Source: Agarilytica sp045430285
GTDB taxonomy: Bacteria > Pseudomonadota > Gammaproteobacteria > Pseudomonadales > Cellvibrionaceae
Reading direction: 5' to 3'
NCBI GenBank assembly: GCA_045430285.1
Contig: JAILXV010000002.1
Location: 62,001 to 126,000, forward strand
Length of the DNA stretch: 64,000 nt
Shown one piece after another: positions 18,716 through 27,445 of this stretch (the first letter of the stretch is position 1; every line of letters begins with the position of its first letter). The translations under genes and the position numbers were made by a program. The notes under the pieces were generated by a model. The model was not told the DNA's origin and did not search any database. It saw nothing but the letters and a program-made list of their open reading frames with translations.

Positions 18716-19999
18716 CTATTTGTTTTCACTTTGCTCGTTATCTGGATCATCTGCACCCAAGTCGAACAGATCACTCATAGCACGAACAATATCATCTCGG
18801 CCATCATTTCCCGCCTGCTTCAACTGCGCTGTAGGCGTGTGCATATATTTATTACTTATATTCCTGGCAAGCTGACTCATAACCTCTTCAGGGGCTACGC
18901 CGTTTTGCAACAAACGCAAACTTTTTTCTAGCTCTGCTTCACGTAAAGCATCCATTTTATTTCGAAATGCTTTAATCGTGTTTACAGCTGAAACTGCCCG
19001 CTGCTCATTCGCGAAGTGCTTAACGCCCTCATCCACAATTTCATGGGCAATTTCAGCAGCCTGCTCCCGTGAGCGTTTGTTTTCATCAATAACTTCTTTT
19101 AAGTCATCAACGGTATACAAAAACACATCAGCAAGCTCACCCACTTCCGGCTCAATATCACGCGGAACTGCAATATCCACCATAAACATTGGCTTGTGCT
19201 TTCGTTTTTTTAATGCGCGCTCTACTGCTCCCTTTCCCAATAACGGCAACTGACTGGCAGTAGATGAAATGACGATGTCCGCGCGATGTAAATAATCTGG
19301 GATATCCGCCAGCAATATCGCCTCGGCAGAAAACTTATCCGCAAGCGCTAAGGCATTTTCCAAAGTCCGATTTGCCACAATAATATTTTTGATACCTTGA
19401 TCAAGCAGATGACGCGCAACCAACTCAATGGTTTCACCAGCCCCAATCAATAACGCGGTGTCTTGCTTGAGATCGGAAAAAATTTGCTGAGCCAAGCTCA
19501 CCGCCGCATACGCCACCGAAACTGGATTCTCTCCGATAGCAGTCTCAGAACGCACACGCTTCGCCACGGAAAATACCAATTGAAATGTGGTATGCAGAAC
19601 ACCGCCCAACACACCACATTCGCGCGCAATGGCATAACACGACTTCATTTGCCCTAAAATCTGCGGCTCGCCCAAGACCAAAGAATCTAAACCGCTAGCC
19701 ACCTGCATCATGTGACGGGCCGCCGACGCCCCCTCATGGGAATACTGATACTGACTCACGTCAGCGATATCGACACCCTTATGATCCGCAAGCCATTTGA
19801 CCACCTTCTGAGGATCCGAATCGGTATGGCAATATATCTCGGTGCGGTTACAGGTCGATAGAATCGCAATCTCATTGATCCCCTCCTGCGCCACCGCCTC
19901 GCATAACGCGGGCTCTATTTGCGAAGGCCCAAACGCGAGCCTCTCCCGCGCATCAAGAGTCGCGGTGTTGTGGTTAATACCAAACGCAAATAAAGTCAT
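18716..19999 (-). CDS. hemA: Glutamyl-tRNA reductase
   Basis: Reduces Glu-tRNA(Glu) to glutamate-1-semialdehyde, the first step of C5-pathway tetrapyrrole synthesis. With the start at MTLFAFGINHNTA (19999), the catalytic cysteine falls at residue 50 in LSTCNRTE, as in characterised enzymes. An NADPH-binding region (ALLIGAGETIELV) and a C-terminal dimerisation helix follow. The frame stays open 26 codons further upstream, but those residues (proline/histidine-rich) are not part of the family. Length from the chosen start is 427 aa. It is divergent from the TPR-lolB operon. Confidence 0.96.
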   Translation of the reverse strand: MTLFAFGINHNTATLDARERLAFGPSQIEPALCEAVAQEGINEIAILSTCNRTEIYCHTDSDPQKVVKWLADHKGVDIADVSQYQYSHEGASAARHMMQVASGLDSLVLGEPQILGQMKSCYAIARECGVLGGVLHTTFQLVFSVAKRVRSETAIGENPVSVAYAAVSLAQQIFSDLKQDTALLIGAGETIELVARHLLDQGIKNIIVANRTLENALALADKFSAEAILLADIPDYLHRADIVISSTASQLPLLGKGAVERALKKRKHKPMFMVDIAVPRDIEPEVGELADVFLYTVDDLKEVIDENKRSREQAAEIAHEIVDEGVKHFANEQRAVSAVNTIKAFRNKMDALREAELEKSLRLLQNGVAPEEVMSQLARNISNKYMHTPTAQLKQAGNDGRDDIVRAMSDLFDLGADDPDNEQSENK

Positions 20000-20219
20000 A
20001 TAAATATCATGCTTCGCGCCAGCTGAGGGCGCACCATCAAAACGCGGTATTTTCGGATGTGGGTGTACAGAAGGCAAGCTCTGTACCTCTCTGAGGGGAT
20101 TTATTTCCAGAATCTCCAGTCAAAGCCTCCATAAAATCCATATTCTTCTAACTGGCAAGCATTGTCAGACCAGAGAATTGTTATACTTACTCCATGAATA
20201 AGACTCCAGGCAAGGCAGC

Positions 20220-21971
20220 ATGACGCGCATATTCACACCCTTTCGCTTTTCCCTCTTGTTGTTGGCGGGCACCACGGCTTTAGGAGGCTGCGCGAGCAAT
20301 CCTTCAACGACTGCTCAGCAAGCAGTGAACACCCAAGCCGAAAGCGCAGATACACCTCGTTTTGTCACCACAGCAGATCGCCCATTCTCGGCAGATACCC
20401 TATACGCACTGCTCGTCGCTGAAATGGCGATTGACCGAAAACGCTATGATATTGCCCTTGGCAACTACGTTCAGCAGGCCCTAAGCACAAACGATTTACT
20501 CGTTACATCAAGAGCTGCACATATCGCGAGAAGCTTAAACGCGCGACAATCCGCACTAGAAATGTCCCAGCTTTGGCTAGACCTAGACCCAGGCAGTTCA
20601 GAGGCACGATACCTCGCATCAGTGGAATTGATCAGTGCAAATCAGCTTTTTGACGCCTTCGAGCTTTCTGTCCAAATGCTGGAGAAAGGTGAAGCGACTA
20701 ATTTTGAAAATATTGCGATAAAAGCCGAAAAAGGTGATATCCAGGTCGTTAAAGAACTCGGTACACGATATACCACCCTATTAGAAAGCCATAAACAAGA
20801 TGCCAGCCTTTGGCTCGGCCAATCAATTCTCCTGCAAAAAATAGGGGATCTTGAGCCTGCTCTAAAAGCTGCACAAGCCGCAAAATCATTGGATGAAAAC
20901 CCAATCCGGAGTGCTTTTCAGGAAACGCGGGTATTACATAAAATGGGCAAAATTGAGTTAGCGGGCAAGCGTCTCGCTCAACTCGTAGAACAATATCCAA
21001 AAAATATTGGGCTACGCGCACGCTACGCCCGTCTCGTTTGGAGCTCTTCTCCTGAACTCGCCAGAGAACAGTTCAAAATACTCCACGAACAGCAACCTTC
21101 AGACGCGGAAATCCTGTATTCCCTCGCCCTAGTGGAAAAAGACCTTGGCGAGCTGGAAGCGGCCAAACAGCGTTTTGAACTGCTTATCTCTCGCAACCAA
21201 TACGTCTCCGCAGGTCATTATCACCTAGGCGAAATACATCAATCACACAACCAATACCAGGAAGCGCTTAGCCATTACCGCTCGGTAACGCCAGGACAAA
21301 ACTATATCAACGCGCTGATGAAAGCGACCGAAGTGCTCGTCGGCCTAGGTCAACAGAAAGAAGCACTGGCATTAGTAAAGGCCGATCAAGCAACAGCCGA
21401 AGGCGTAGCCCTTGAAAACCTTTATATGCTGGAAGCAGACCTCTATTCAAAAAGTGGGCAGATGAATGCTGCAGAAGTCGCGCTCAGCCAAGGGGTAAAA
21501 GTATTTCCCAATAGCACACGGCTTTTATACGCCCGCGCGATGCTTTACGCACAAATCGACTATGTCTCTGCGGCAGAAAAAGACCTTAAAGCGGTTCTAA
21601 CCCTCGTTCCGGAAAATGCAGCCGCACTTAATGCTTTGGGCTATACACTCGCAGATCGTACCGATCGCTACCAAGAAGCCTACGAGTACATTAAACAAGC
21701 TTACGCACTAACGCCCGAAGATCCTGCCGTTATTGATAGCATGGGCTGGGTGGCATACAGACTAGGCCATTACGAAGAAGCGCTTGCCAATCTAAGGAAA
21801 GCCATGGCGGCACTGCCCGATCATGAAATCGCCGCCCACCTCGGCGAAGTCTTGTGGGTAACCGGCCAACAAGAAGAAGCCATTAATGTATGGAAAAAAG
21901 GCTTAGAGCTTGATCCCAAAAGCCAGCTCATTCACCATACCCTTAACCGGCTCGACGCCAGTATCGACTAA
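20220..21971 (+). CDS. TPR-repeat lipoprotein upstream of lolB
   Basis: 583 aa with a lipoprotein signal (LLLLAGTTALGGC, lipidated Cys ~24), then tetratricopeptide-like helical repeats to the end. Clear repeats lie at about residues 470-575 (LNALGYTLADRTDRYQEAYEYI, DSMGWVAYRLGHYEEALANL). The equivalent gene (PA4667 type) lies between hemA and lolB in Pseudomonas, so the linkage is conserved. A role as an envelope scaffold or assembly factor is inferred from TPRs plus lipid anchoring. The residue after Cys is Ala, which favours outer-membrane sorting. Confidence 0.88.
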   Translation: MTRIFTPFRFSLLLLAGTTALGGCASNPSTTAQQAVNTQAESADTPRFVTTADRPFSADTLYALLVAEMAIDRKRYDIALGNYVQQALSTNDLLVTSRAAHIARSLNARQSALEMSQLWLDLDPGSSEARYLASVELISANQLFDAFELSVQMLEKGEATNFENIAIKAEKGDIQVVKELGTRYTTLLESHKQDASLWLGQSILLQKIGDLEPALKAAQAAKSLDENPIRSAFQETRVLHKMGKIELAGKRLAQLVEQYPKNIGLRARYARLVWSSSPELAREQFKILHEQQPSDAEILYSLALVEKDLGELEAAKQRFELLISRNQYVSAGHYHLGEIHQSHNQYQEALSHYRSVTPGQNYINALMKATEVLVGLGQQKEALALVKADQATAEGVALENLYMLEADLYSKSGQMNAAEVALSQGVKVFPNSTRLLYARAMLYAQIDYVSAAEKDLKAVLTLVPENAAALNALGYTLADRTDRYQEAYEYIKQAYALTPEDPAVIDSMGWVAYRLGHYEEALANLRKAMAALPDHEIAAHLGEVLWVTGQQEEAINVWKKGLELDPKSQLIHHTLNRLDASID

Positions 21972-22047
21972 CTCTTTCACGGGCGGTCAGATAAACGGCC
22001 CGACTCTTCAGCAGCCATCTCGACTACAAGGCCTAAACCGGCTCACC

Positions 22048-22608
22048 ATGAAGCTATTTTTTTCATTACTACTGTGTGTATCGCTTACCGCCTGTGTCAG
22101 CACCCCGCGCCACCCCTCCCAACACCTTACGCCTGAAACACTTCGTTCGTGGACCGCATCAGGGAAGCTGGGAATAAGAGATAGGCGTACCGCAAAAGCC
22201 ATCAACTTCAAATGGCAGCACAGCGACGAACACTTTGATATCAAGCTTCATGGCGCGATGGGAATCGGCACAACCCGACTTACCAATAAAGAAGGCGTTG
22301 TGACGCTGAAAAATCGCGATGGCGTCAGAACCGCCGACTCAGCAGAATCCTTATTAAGCGATGTTCTCGGTTGGACAGCACCCGTCAACGAGCTAACCTA
22401 CTGGATTAAAGGCTTAATCTCACCCGAGTCAAAAATCGAATCAGAACGACGCTCAAACGAAGGGGAGTTAGAGCAACTCAACCAACAAGGCTGGCAAATT
22501 CACTTCGTTAAATACCATCAGTTTGAGGACTTGAAGCTCCCCAAAAAAATCGTTGCTAAGCGCGATAGCTTGACGCTGACAATCGCCATAAAAAACTGGA
22601 GCATATAG
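22048..22608 (+). CDS. lolB: Outer-membrane lipoprotein receptor LolB
   Basis: Accepts lipoproteins from periplasmic LolA and inserts them into the outer membrane. I start at MKLFFSLLLCVSLTAC, which gives a textbook lipoprotein signal (lipobox LTAC) and 186 aa. The longer frame from 21910 would overlap the TPR gene and bury the signal. The LolB fold signatures (WTASGKLGIRD, FKWQHSDEHFDIKLHGAMGIG, ELTYWIKGL) are present. It is followed after 6 bp by ispE, as in pseudomonads. Confidence 0.93.
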   Translation: MKLFFSLLLCVSLTACVSTPRHPSQHLTPETLRSWTASGKLGIRDRRTAKAINFKWQHSDEHFDIKLHGAMGIGTTRLTNKEGVVTLKNRDGVRTADSAESLLSDVLGWTAPVNELTYWIKGLISPESKIESERRSNEGELEQLNQQGWQIHFVKYHQFEDLKLPKKIVAKRDSLTLTIAIKNWSI

Positions 22609-22614
22609 GTCGCT

Positions 22615-23466
22615 ATGCTCACCCTGCCAAGCCCTGCAAAACTGAACTTATTTTTGCACATCACCGGCCAGCGGCCAGACGGCTACCACGAACTGCAAAC
22701 TGTATTTCAGATCCTCGATTATGGGGATGAAATTAGCTTCGCTAGCAATGATTCTGGCGAAATATCGATTTCCCCTCCTATTCCTGGCCTCGCGATTAAG
22801 GACAACCTCATATTTAAAGCCGCCAAGATACTCCAGCAACACACTGGCTCTAGTTACGGGGCCGATATTCATCTCGTGAAAAAGCTCCCCATGGGAGGCG
22901 GTATCGGTGGCGGCAGCAGCAATGCAGCCACCACACTAATTGCCTTAGATCACTTATGGGACACACAACAAAGCCTCGATACATTAGCTGAGCTTGGGCG
23001 ACAGTTAGGTGCAGATATACCCGTATTTGTCCGCGGCCAAAGCGCCTGGGCTGAAGGGGTTGGCGAGCAACTCACCCCCCTTGAATTGCCAACACAATAC
23101 TTCGTTATTTTGGCCCCCAAGTGCCACGTATCAACTGCTGAGGTTTTTTCCCACAAAGAATTGACAAGAGACACACTCGCCATTACAGTAGCGGCCTTCC
23201 TCAAGAGGGGTGGGAAAAACGACTGTCAACCATTGGTCGAAACGTTATTTCCACAGGTGAGGGATGCAGTTGAATGGCTCAGTAGACAAGGCCCAACGCA
23301 GCTTACTGGGACAGGCGCTTGTGTTTTTGCGTCATTTCCTTCAGTAGAGGCCGCTGAAGCCGTACTAGCTAACAAGCCAGAACGATTTGATGGTTTTGTG
23401 GCAAAAGGTGTAAACCAGTCGCCATTGCATCAACGCCTCCTCAAGAAGGGCTTTACTGGGGTGTAG
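22615..23466 (+). CDS. ispE: 4-diphosphocytidyl-2-C-methyl-D-erythritol kinase
   Basis: GHMP kinase that phosphorylates CDP-methylerythritol in the non-mevalonate isoprenoid pathway. PSPAKLNLFLHITGQRPDGYHEL at the start and the ATP loop LPMGGGIGGGSSNAAT (about residues 93-108) are diagnostic. A third GHMP motif (LTGTGACVFASF) lies near 225. At 283 aa it is full length. Its last three codons and stop lie inside the tRNA-Gln gene (see findings). Confidence 0.97.
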   Translation: MLTLPSPAKLNLFLHITGQRPDGYHELQTVFQILDYGDEISFASNDSGEISISPPIPGLAIKDNLIFKAAKILQQHTGSSYGADIHLVKKLPMGGGIGGGSSNAATTLIALDHLWDTQQSLDTLAELGRQLGADIPVFVRGQSAWAEGVGEQLTPLELPTQYFVILAPKCHVSTAEVFSHKELTRDTLAITVAAFLKRGGKNDCQPLVETLFPQVRDAVEWLSRQGPTQLTGTGACVFASFPSVEAAEAVLANKPERFDGFVAKGVNQSPLHQRLLKKGFTGV

Positions 23467-23531
23467 CCAAGCGGTAAGGCAGCGGGTTTTGATCCCGTCA
23501 TGCGAAGGTTCAAATCCTTCCACCCCAGCCA
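23457..23531 (+). tRNA. tRNA-Gln (anticodon TTG)
   Basis: 75 nt including an encoded CCA. Acceptor stem TGGGGTG (23457-23463) pairs with CACCCCA (23521-23527), with discriminator G and CCA at 23529-23531. The anticodon loop TTTTGAT between GCGGG and CCCGT gives TTG. The T arm contains the usual GGTTCAAATCC. It overlaps the last 10 bp of ispE. Encoding Gln-tRNA downstream of ispE is conserved in Pseudomonas. Confidence 0.97.
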
Positions 23532-23631
23532 TATTTCACATCTGCAACCTTTCACTTTTGAGCTCTCGAACTAAGCTTCTATGGGAATGCGTAAGACGCC
23601 TTCCCTATCCACACTAATTTGGAGCATATCA

Positions 23632-24573
23632 GTGGCAGACTTGATGGTATTTACGGGTAACGCAAACCCGGAACTGGCCCAAAGAGTATCCGAAGAATTG
23701 GGCATTCCACTCGGCGACATCGACGTGAGCAAATTTTCTGACGGCGAAGTGGCCGTGGAACTCAATGAAAACGTCCGCGGTCGTGACGTATTTATTCTGC
23801 AGCCAACTTGCGCACCCACCAATGATAACGTCATGGAACTTGTTGTTATTGCTGATGCCTTACGCCGCGCCTCCGCCGCCAGAATCACTGCCGTTGTGCC
23901 CTATTTTGGCTACGCCCGACAAGATCGTCGTGTACGTTCAGCCCGCGTGCCCATTACCGCAAAAGTGGTTGCCGACATGATGGTCACCGTTGGCATCGAC
24001 CGCGTATTAACCGTCGATCTTCACGCAGAACAAATTCAAGGCTTTTTCGATGTACCAGTAGATAACGTTTACGGCTCACCCGTACTTCTATCTGACATCG
24101 ACGAACAGAAATTTGAAAATTTAGTCGTTGTATCACCCGACATTGGCGGCGTTGTACGTGCGCGCGCAGTTGCAAAGCAGCTCGGCACCGAACTCGCCAT
24201 CATCGATAAACGTCGCCCTTCTGCCAATGTTGCAGAAGTAATGAATATCATTGGTGATGTTGAGAACCGCACATGCTTATTGGTCGATGATATGGTCGAC
24301 ACTGCCGGCACACTTTGCAATGCCGCAGCAGCACTAAAAGAACGTGGCGCAACCAAAGTTGTCGCCTATGCTACTCACCCGGTCCTTTCTGGCCCGGCTA
24401 TTGAGCGGCTAAATGCTTCGTCTATGGATGAATTGGTGGTTACCGATTCCATTCCTTTATCCGACGAAGCAAAAAATTGTAAAAAAATTCGCGTACTGAC
24501 GCTATCCAATATGATGGCAGAAGCCATGCGTCGAATTAGCAACGAAGAATCTTTGAGTGCAATGTTCCGCTAA
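23632..24573 (+). CDS. prs: Ribose-phosphate pyrophosphokinase
   Basis: Makes PRPP from ribose-5-phosphate and ATP for nucleotide, His and Trp synthesis. The start is the GTG at 23632 (VADLMVFTGNANPELA), 7 nt after GGAG (23621-23624), giving 313 aa, the family length. The upstream extension to 23581 is not family-like. NENVRGRDVFILQPT, the flexible loop YARQDRR and the PRPP-binding VLVDDMVDTAGTL-type motif (LLVDDMVDTAGTL) are present. Confidence 0.97.
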   Translation: MADLMVFTGNANPELAQRVSEELGIPLGDIDVSKFSDGEVAVELNENVRGRDVFILQPTCAPTNDNVMELVVIADALRRASAARITAVVPYFGYARQDRRVRSARVPITAKVVADMMVTVGIDRVLTVDLHAEQIQGFFDVPVDNVYGSPVLLSDIDEQKFENLVVVSPDIGGVVRARAVAKQLGTELAIIDKRRPSANVAEVMNIIGDVENRTCLLVDDMVDTAGTLCNAAAALKERGATKVVAYATHPVLSGPAIERLNASSMDELVVTDSIPLSDEAKNCKKIRVLTLSNMMAEAMRRISNEESLSAMFR

Positions 24574-24671
24574 GCGAGACACGGCACTAAAAGCGGCCCT
24601 AATGGCCACCCCCTCTCAGGTTTCTGGTCGCGGAATCTAGAGGTTTAATCTTAACTGTGGAGTAACAACAC

Positions 24672-25319
24672 ATGTCAGCTACAGACTTTACTTTAAATGC
24701 TGCGCTTCGCGAAGAGTCAGGGAAAGGTGCGAGCCGCCGCCTGCGTCGTGAGCAAAATTTAGTACCAGCAATCGTATACGGTGGCCGTAAAAAGCCGCAA
24801 AACATCAGCGTTAAATTCAATGAATTTATTCGCCACTTAGACAACGAAGCATTTTATTCTCACATCATTACACTCAAAATTGACGGTAACGACGAAGACG
24901 TGATTTTAAAAGACCTTCAACGTCACCCTGCGAAAGCTGAGCTTTACCACGCTGATTTCTTGCGTGTTTCTAAGACGAAGAAATTCACCACTAAGGTGCC
25001 TTTACACTTCATCAACGAAAGCACATCTACAGGCGTGAAGATGCAAGGCGGTACGGTATCTCACAACATGTCAGATCTTGAAATTTCTTGTCTACCAGGT
25101 GACTTACCCGAGTACATTGAAGTTGATCTTGCTGAACTAGAACTAGGGCAAACTGTGCACATTTCTGACCTTAACCTTCCTAAAGGTGTTGAGTCAGTTG
25201 CACTAGCTCATGGAACGGATCACGATCTTCCAGTTGCAAATATTCACAAACCTAGAGGCACCGCAGAAGAAGAAGCGGCTGCTGAAGGCGAAAGCGAAGG
25301 TGAAGCAGAAGGCGAGTAA
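24672..25319 (+). CDS. rplY: 50S ribosomal protein L25/Ctc
   Basis: 5S rRNA-binding ribosomal protein of the long Ctc type. It has an N-terminal L25 domain (about residues 5-93, GKGASRRLRREQNLVPAIVYGG), a C-terminal beta-rich Ctc domain (95-185), and a very acidic tail of E, A and G residues that ends the 215-aa protein. GGAG precedes the ATG. It lies between prs and pth, the usual order. Confidence 0.97.
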   Translation: MSATDFTLNAALREESGKGASRRLRREQNLVPAIVYGGRKKPQNISVKFNEFIRHLDNEAFYSHIITLKIDGNDEDVILKDLQRHPAKAELYHADFLRVSKTKKFTTKVPLHFINESTSTGVKMQGGTVSHNMSDLEISCLPGDLPEYIEVDLAELELGQTVHISDLNLPKGVESVALAHGTDHDLPVANIHKPRGTAEEEAAAEGESEGEAEGE

Positions 25320-25360
25320 TTCTATCGTCTAGCTTTATCCCTTTGATCAGGCATTAAGTG

Positions 25361-25954
25361 ATGAAAACTCCCGAAACGCCTGTAAAGCTTATCGTGGGCC
25401 TGGGTAATCCAGGCCCCGATTACGCCAACACCCGCCACAATGCTGGCCAAGACTTTGTCGCAGAACTTGCTCGACAACATTCAGAAACACTCACACCCAA
25501 CGCAAAATTTTTCGGCCTTGATGCGCGCATTACCATTGCAGGGCGAGACCTACGCTTACTCGTACCCACAACCTTTATGAATCGCAGCGGCCAATCGGTT
25601 GCAGCGCTCGCGCAATTTTATAAGATAGAACCCGAATCCATACTTGTTGCACACGACGAACTTGATTTAGACCCTGGCGTTGCTCGCCTCAAAATTGGCG
25701 GTGGCCACGGTGGTCACAATGGCCTCAGAGATATTATTAGCTCACTGGGCAACAACAAAAATTTTGGCCGACTTCGTCTCGGCATAGGGCACCCTGGCAA
25801 CGCAAAACTGGTGTCCAACTACGTACTAAAACGCGCATCGATCGAAGAGCAAAATCGCATTGAAGATGCCATACAGAACGCGCTGCCTTTTATTCCCGAC
25901 CTACTTAAAGGTGATTGGGAAAAAAGCATGCGCGAACTTCACAGTCAAAAATAG
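25361..25954 (+). CDS. pth: Peptidyl-tRNA hydrolase
   Basis: Releases peptides from prematurely dissociated peptidyl-tRNAs. LIVGLGNPGPDYANTRHNAGQDFV holds the catalytic His (HNAG), with conserved FMNRSG, AHDELDLDPG and GGHGGHNGLRDI following. I prefer the ATG at 25361, 9 nt after AGG, over the adjacent GTG at 25358. Length is 197 aa. It is followed by ychF after 23 bp. Confidence 0.97.
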   Translation: MKTPETPVKLIVGLGNPGPDYANTRHNAGQDFVAELARQHSETLTPNAKFFGLDARITIAGRDLRLLVPTTFMNRSGQSVAALAQFYKIEPESILVAHDELDLDPGVARLKIGGGHGGHNGLRDIISSLGNNKNFGRLRLGIGHPGNAKLVSNYVLKRASIEEQNRIEDAIQNALPFIPDLLKGDWEKSMRELHSQK

Positions 25955-25977
25955 AGAATTCTTAAAAGGAAACATCC

Positions 25978-27069
25978 ATGGGTTTTAATTGCGGAATCGT
26001 TGGCCTGCCAAATGTGGGAAAATCCACATTATTTAACGCGTTGACCAAAGCCGGTATCGGTGCAGAAAATTTTCCTTTTTGCACCATCGAGCCAAACTCA
26101 GGTGTTGTCCCCGTACCCGACCCCCGACAAGATAAAATCGCTGCGATCGTAAAACCCGAAAAAATTATTGCGACCTCGATGGAGTTCGTTGATATCGCAG
26201 GATTAGTTGCTGGCGCATCAAAAGGTGAAGGCCTAGGCAACCAGTTCCTAGCAAATATTCGCGAGACCGATGCCATTGCTCACGTTGTGCGTTGTTTCGA
26301 AGACCCCAATGTCATTCATGTCGAAGGCAACATTAGCCCAGAAGCCGATATCGAAGTGATCAACACTGAGCTTGCGCTATCTGACCTCGATACAGCAGAA
26401 AAAGCCTTACAGCGATTTGCAAAAGCCGCAAAGGGCCAAGACAAGCACGCTATGGCGATGAAGGCAGTAATCGAAAAAATCTTACCCCACCTTAACGAAG
26501 CAAAACCGTTGAGATCATTTGGACTCAATGAGGACGACGCAAAAGCATTGCGCGAGCTTAATATGCTGACCGTTAAGCCAACGATGTATATTGCTAACGT
26601 TGATGAAGATGGCTTTGAAAATAACCCGCTATTAGACACAGTCCGCAAAATCGCAGAATCCGAAAACGCTGTCGTAGTACCCGTATGCAATAAGCTCGAA
26701 GCTGAGATTGCCGAACTAGAAGACGACGAGAAAAACGAATTTCTGGAAGAAATGGGCATGGAAGAGCCAGGCCTAAACCGAGTAATACGTGCGGGCTACA
26801 ACCTGCTCGACCTTCACACCTACTTCACTGCTGGTGTTAAAGAAGTACGTGCATGGACAATCCCTGTGGGCTCATCTGCACCCCAAGCCGCAGGTAAGAT
26901 TCACACCGACTTCGAAAAAGGTTTCATCCGCGCCGAAATCGTTGGCTATGATGATTTCATCGACAATAACGGTGAGCAAGGCGCTAAAGAAGCCGGAAAA
27001 TGGCGACTCGAAGGCAAGGACTATATCGTCAAAGATGGCGATATCATTCACTTCCGCTTTAACGTCTAA
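25978..27069 (+). CDS. ychF: Redox-responsive ATPase YchF (Obg-like)
   Basis: TRAFAC-class ATPase that binds ribosomes and is linked to oxidative-stress responses. GLPNVGKST (residues 8-16) is the P-loop, FVDIAGLVAGASKGEGLGN the switch II region, and a C-terminal TGS domain (about 280-363) ends in GDIIHFRFNV. At 363 aa it is typical. It starts 9 nt after AAAGGA and closes the hemA-divergent operon. Confidence 0.97.
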   Translation: MGFNCGIVGLPNVGKSTLFNALTKAGIGAENFPFCTIEPNSGVVPVPDPRQDKIAAIVKPEKIIATSMEFVDIAGLVAGASKGEGLGNQFLANIRETDAIAHVVRCFEDPNVIHVEGNISPEADIEVINTELALSDLDTAEKALQRFAKAAKGQDKHAMAMKAVIEKILPHLNEAKPLRSFGLNEDDAKALRELNMLTVKPTMYIANVDEDGFENNPLLDTVRKIAESENAVVVPVCNKLEAEIAELEDDEKNEFLEEMGMEEPGLNRVIRAGYNLLDLHTYFTAGVKEVRAWTIPVGSSAPQAAGKIHTDFEKGFIRAEIVGYDDFIDNNGEQGAKEAGKWRLEGKDYIVKDGDIIHFRFNV

Positions 27070-27106
27070 GCCCTAATACCAGCCGTACCCCTCTCTCAAA
27101 ACAGGA

Positions 27107-27125
27107 AAGGCGAACAAGTCGCCTT
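27107..27125 (+). other. Small hairpin downstream of ychF
   Basis: AAGGCGA (27107-27113) and TCGCCTT (27119-27125) form a 7-bp stem. No T-tract follows, so it is at best a weak terminator or an RNA-end stabiliser. It directly precedes the tRNA-Met promoter. Confidence 0.3.
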
Positions 27126-27130
27126 CACGC

Positions 27131-27159
27131 TTGACATTAACGGGGTGACTGGTGAAAAT
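27131..27159 (+). promoter_or_regulatory. Promoter of tRNA-Met
   Basis: Consensus TTGACA (27131-27136), a 17-bp spacer, then GAAAAT (27154-27159, four of six). A GC-rich discriminator (GCGCCCCC) follows, a hallmark of stringently controlled stable-RNA promoters. The tRNA begins about 55 bp downstream. Confidence 0.65.
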
Positions 27160-27217
27160 AGCGCCCCCTCTGACCAGGCTCCCATTTTATGCGGCCACGG
27201 TCACGAAGATCGGAAAT

Positions 27218-27294
<77 letters not shown>

Positions 27295-27445
27295 TTTCGA
27301 TGATCACATTTGTAAGACTCCTCCGATCAGCAAAAAACTTCGACGACACCACATCGTAGCGACGATATAAGGCACTATTCGTTTTAGAAATACAGAGATT
27401 GGAAAGGAAAGTATTTACAGGGAGCAGAGCAGAAAAGCTTAGAAA

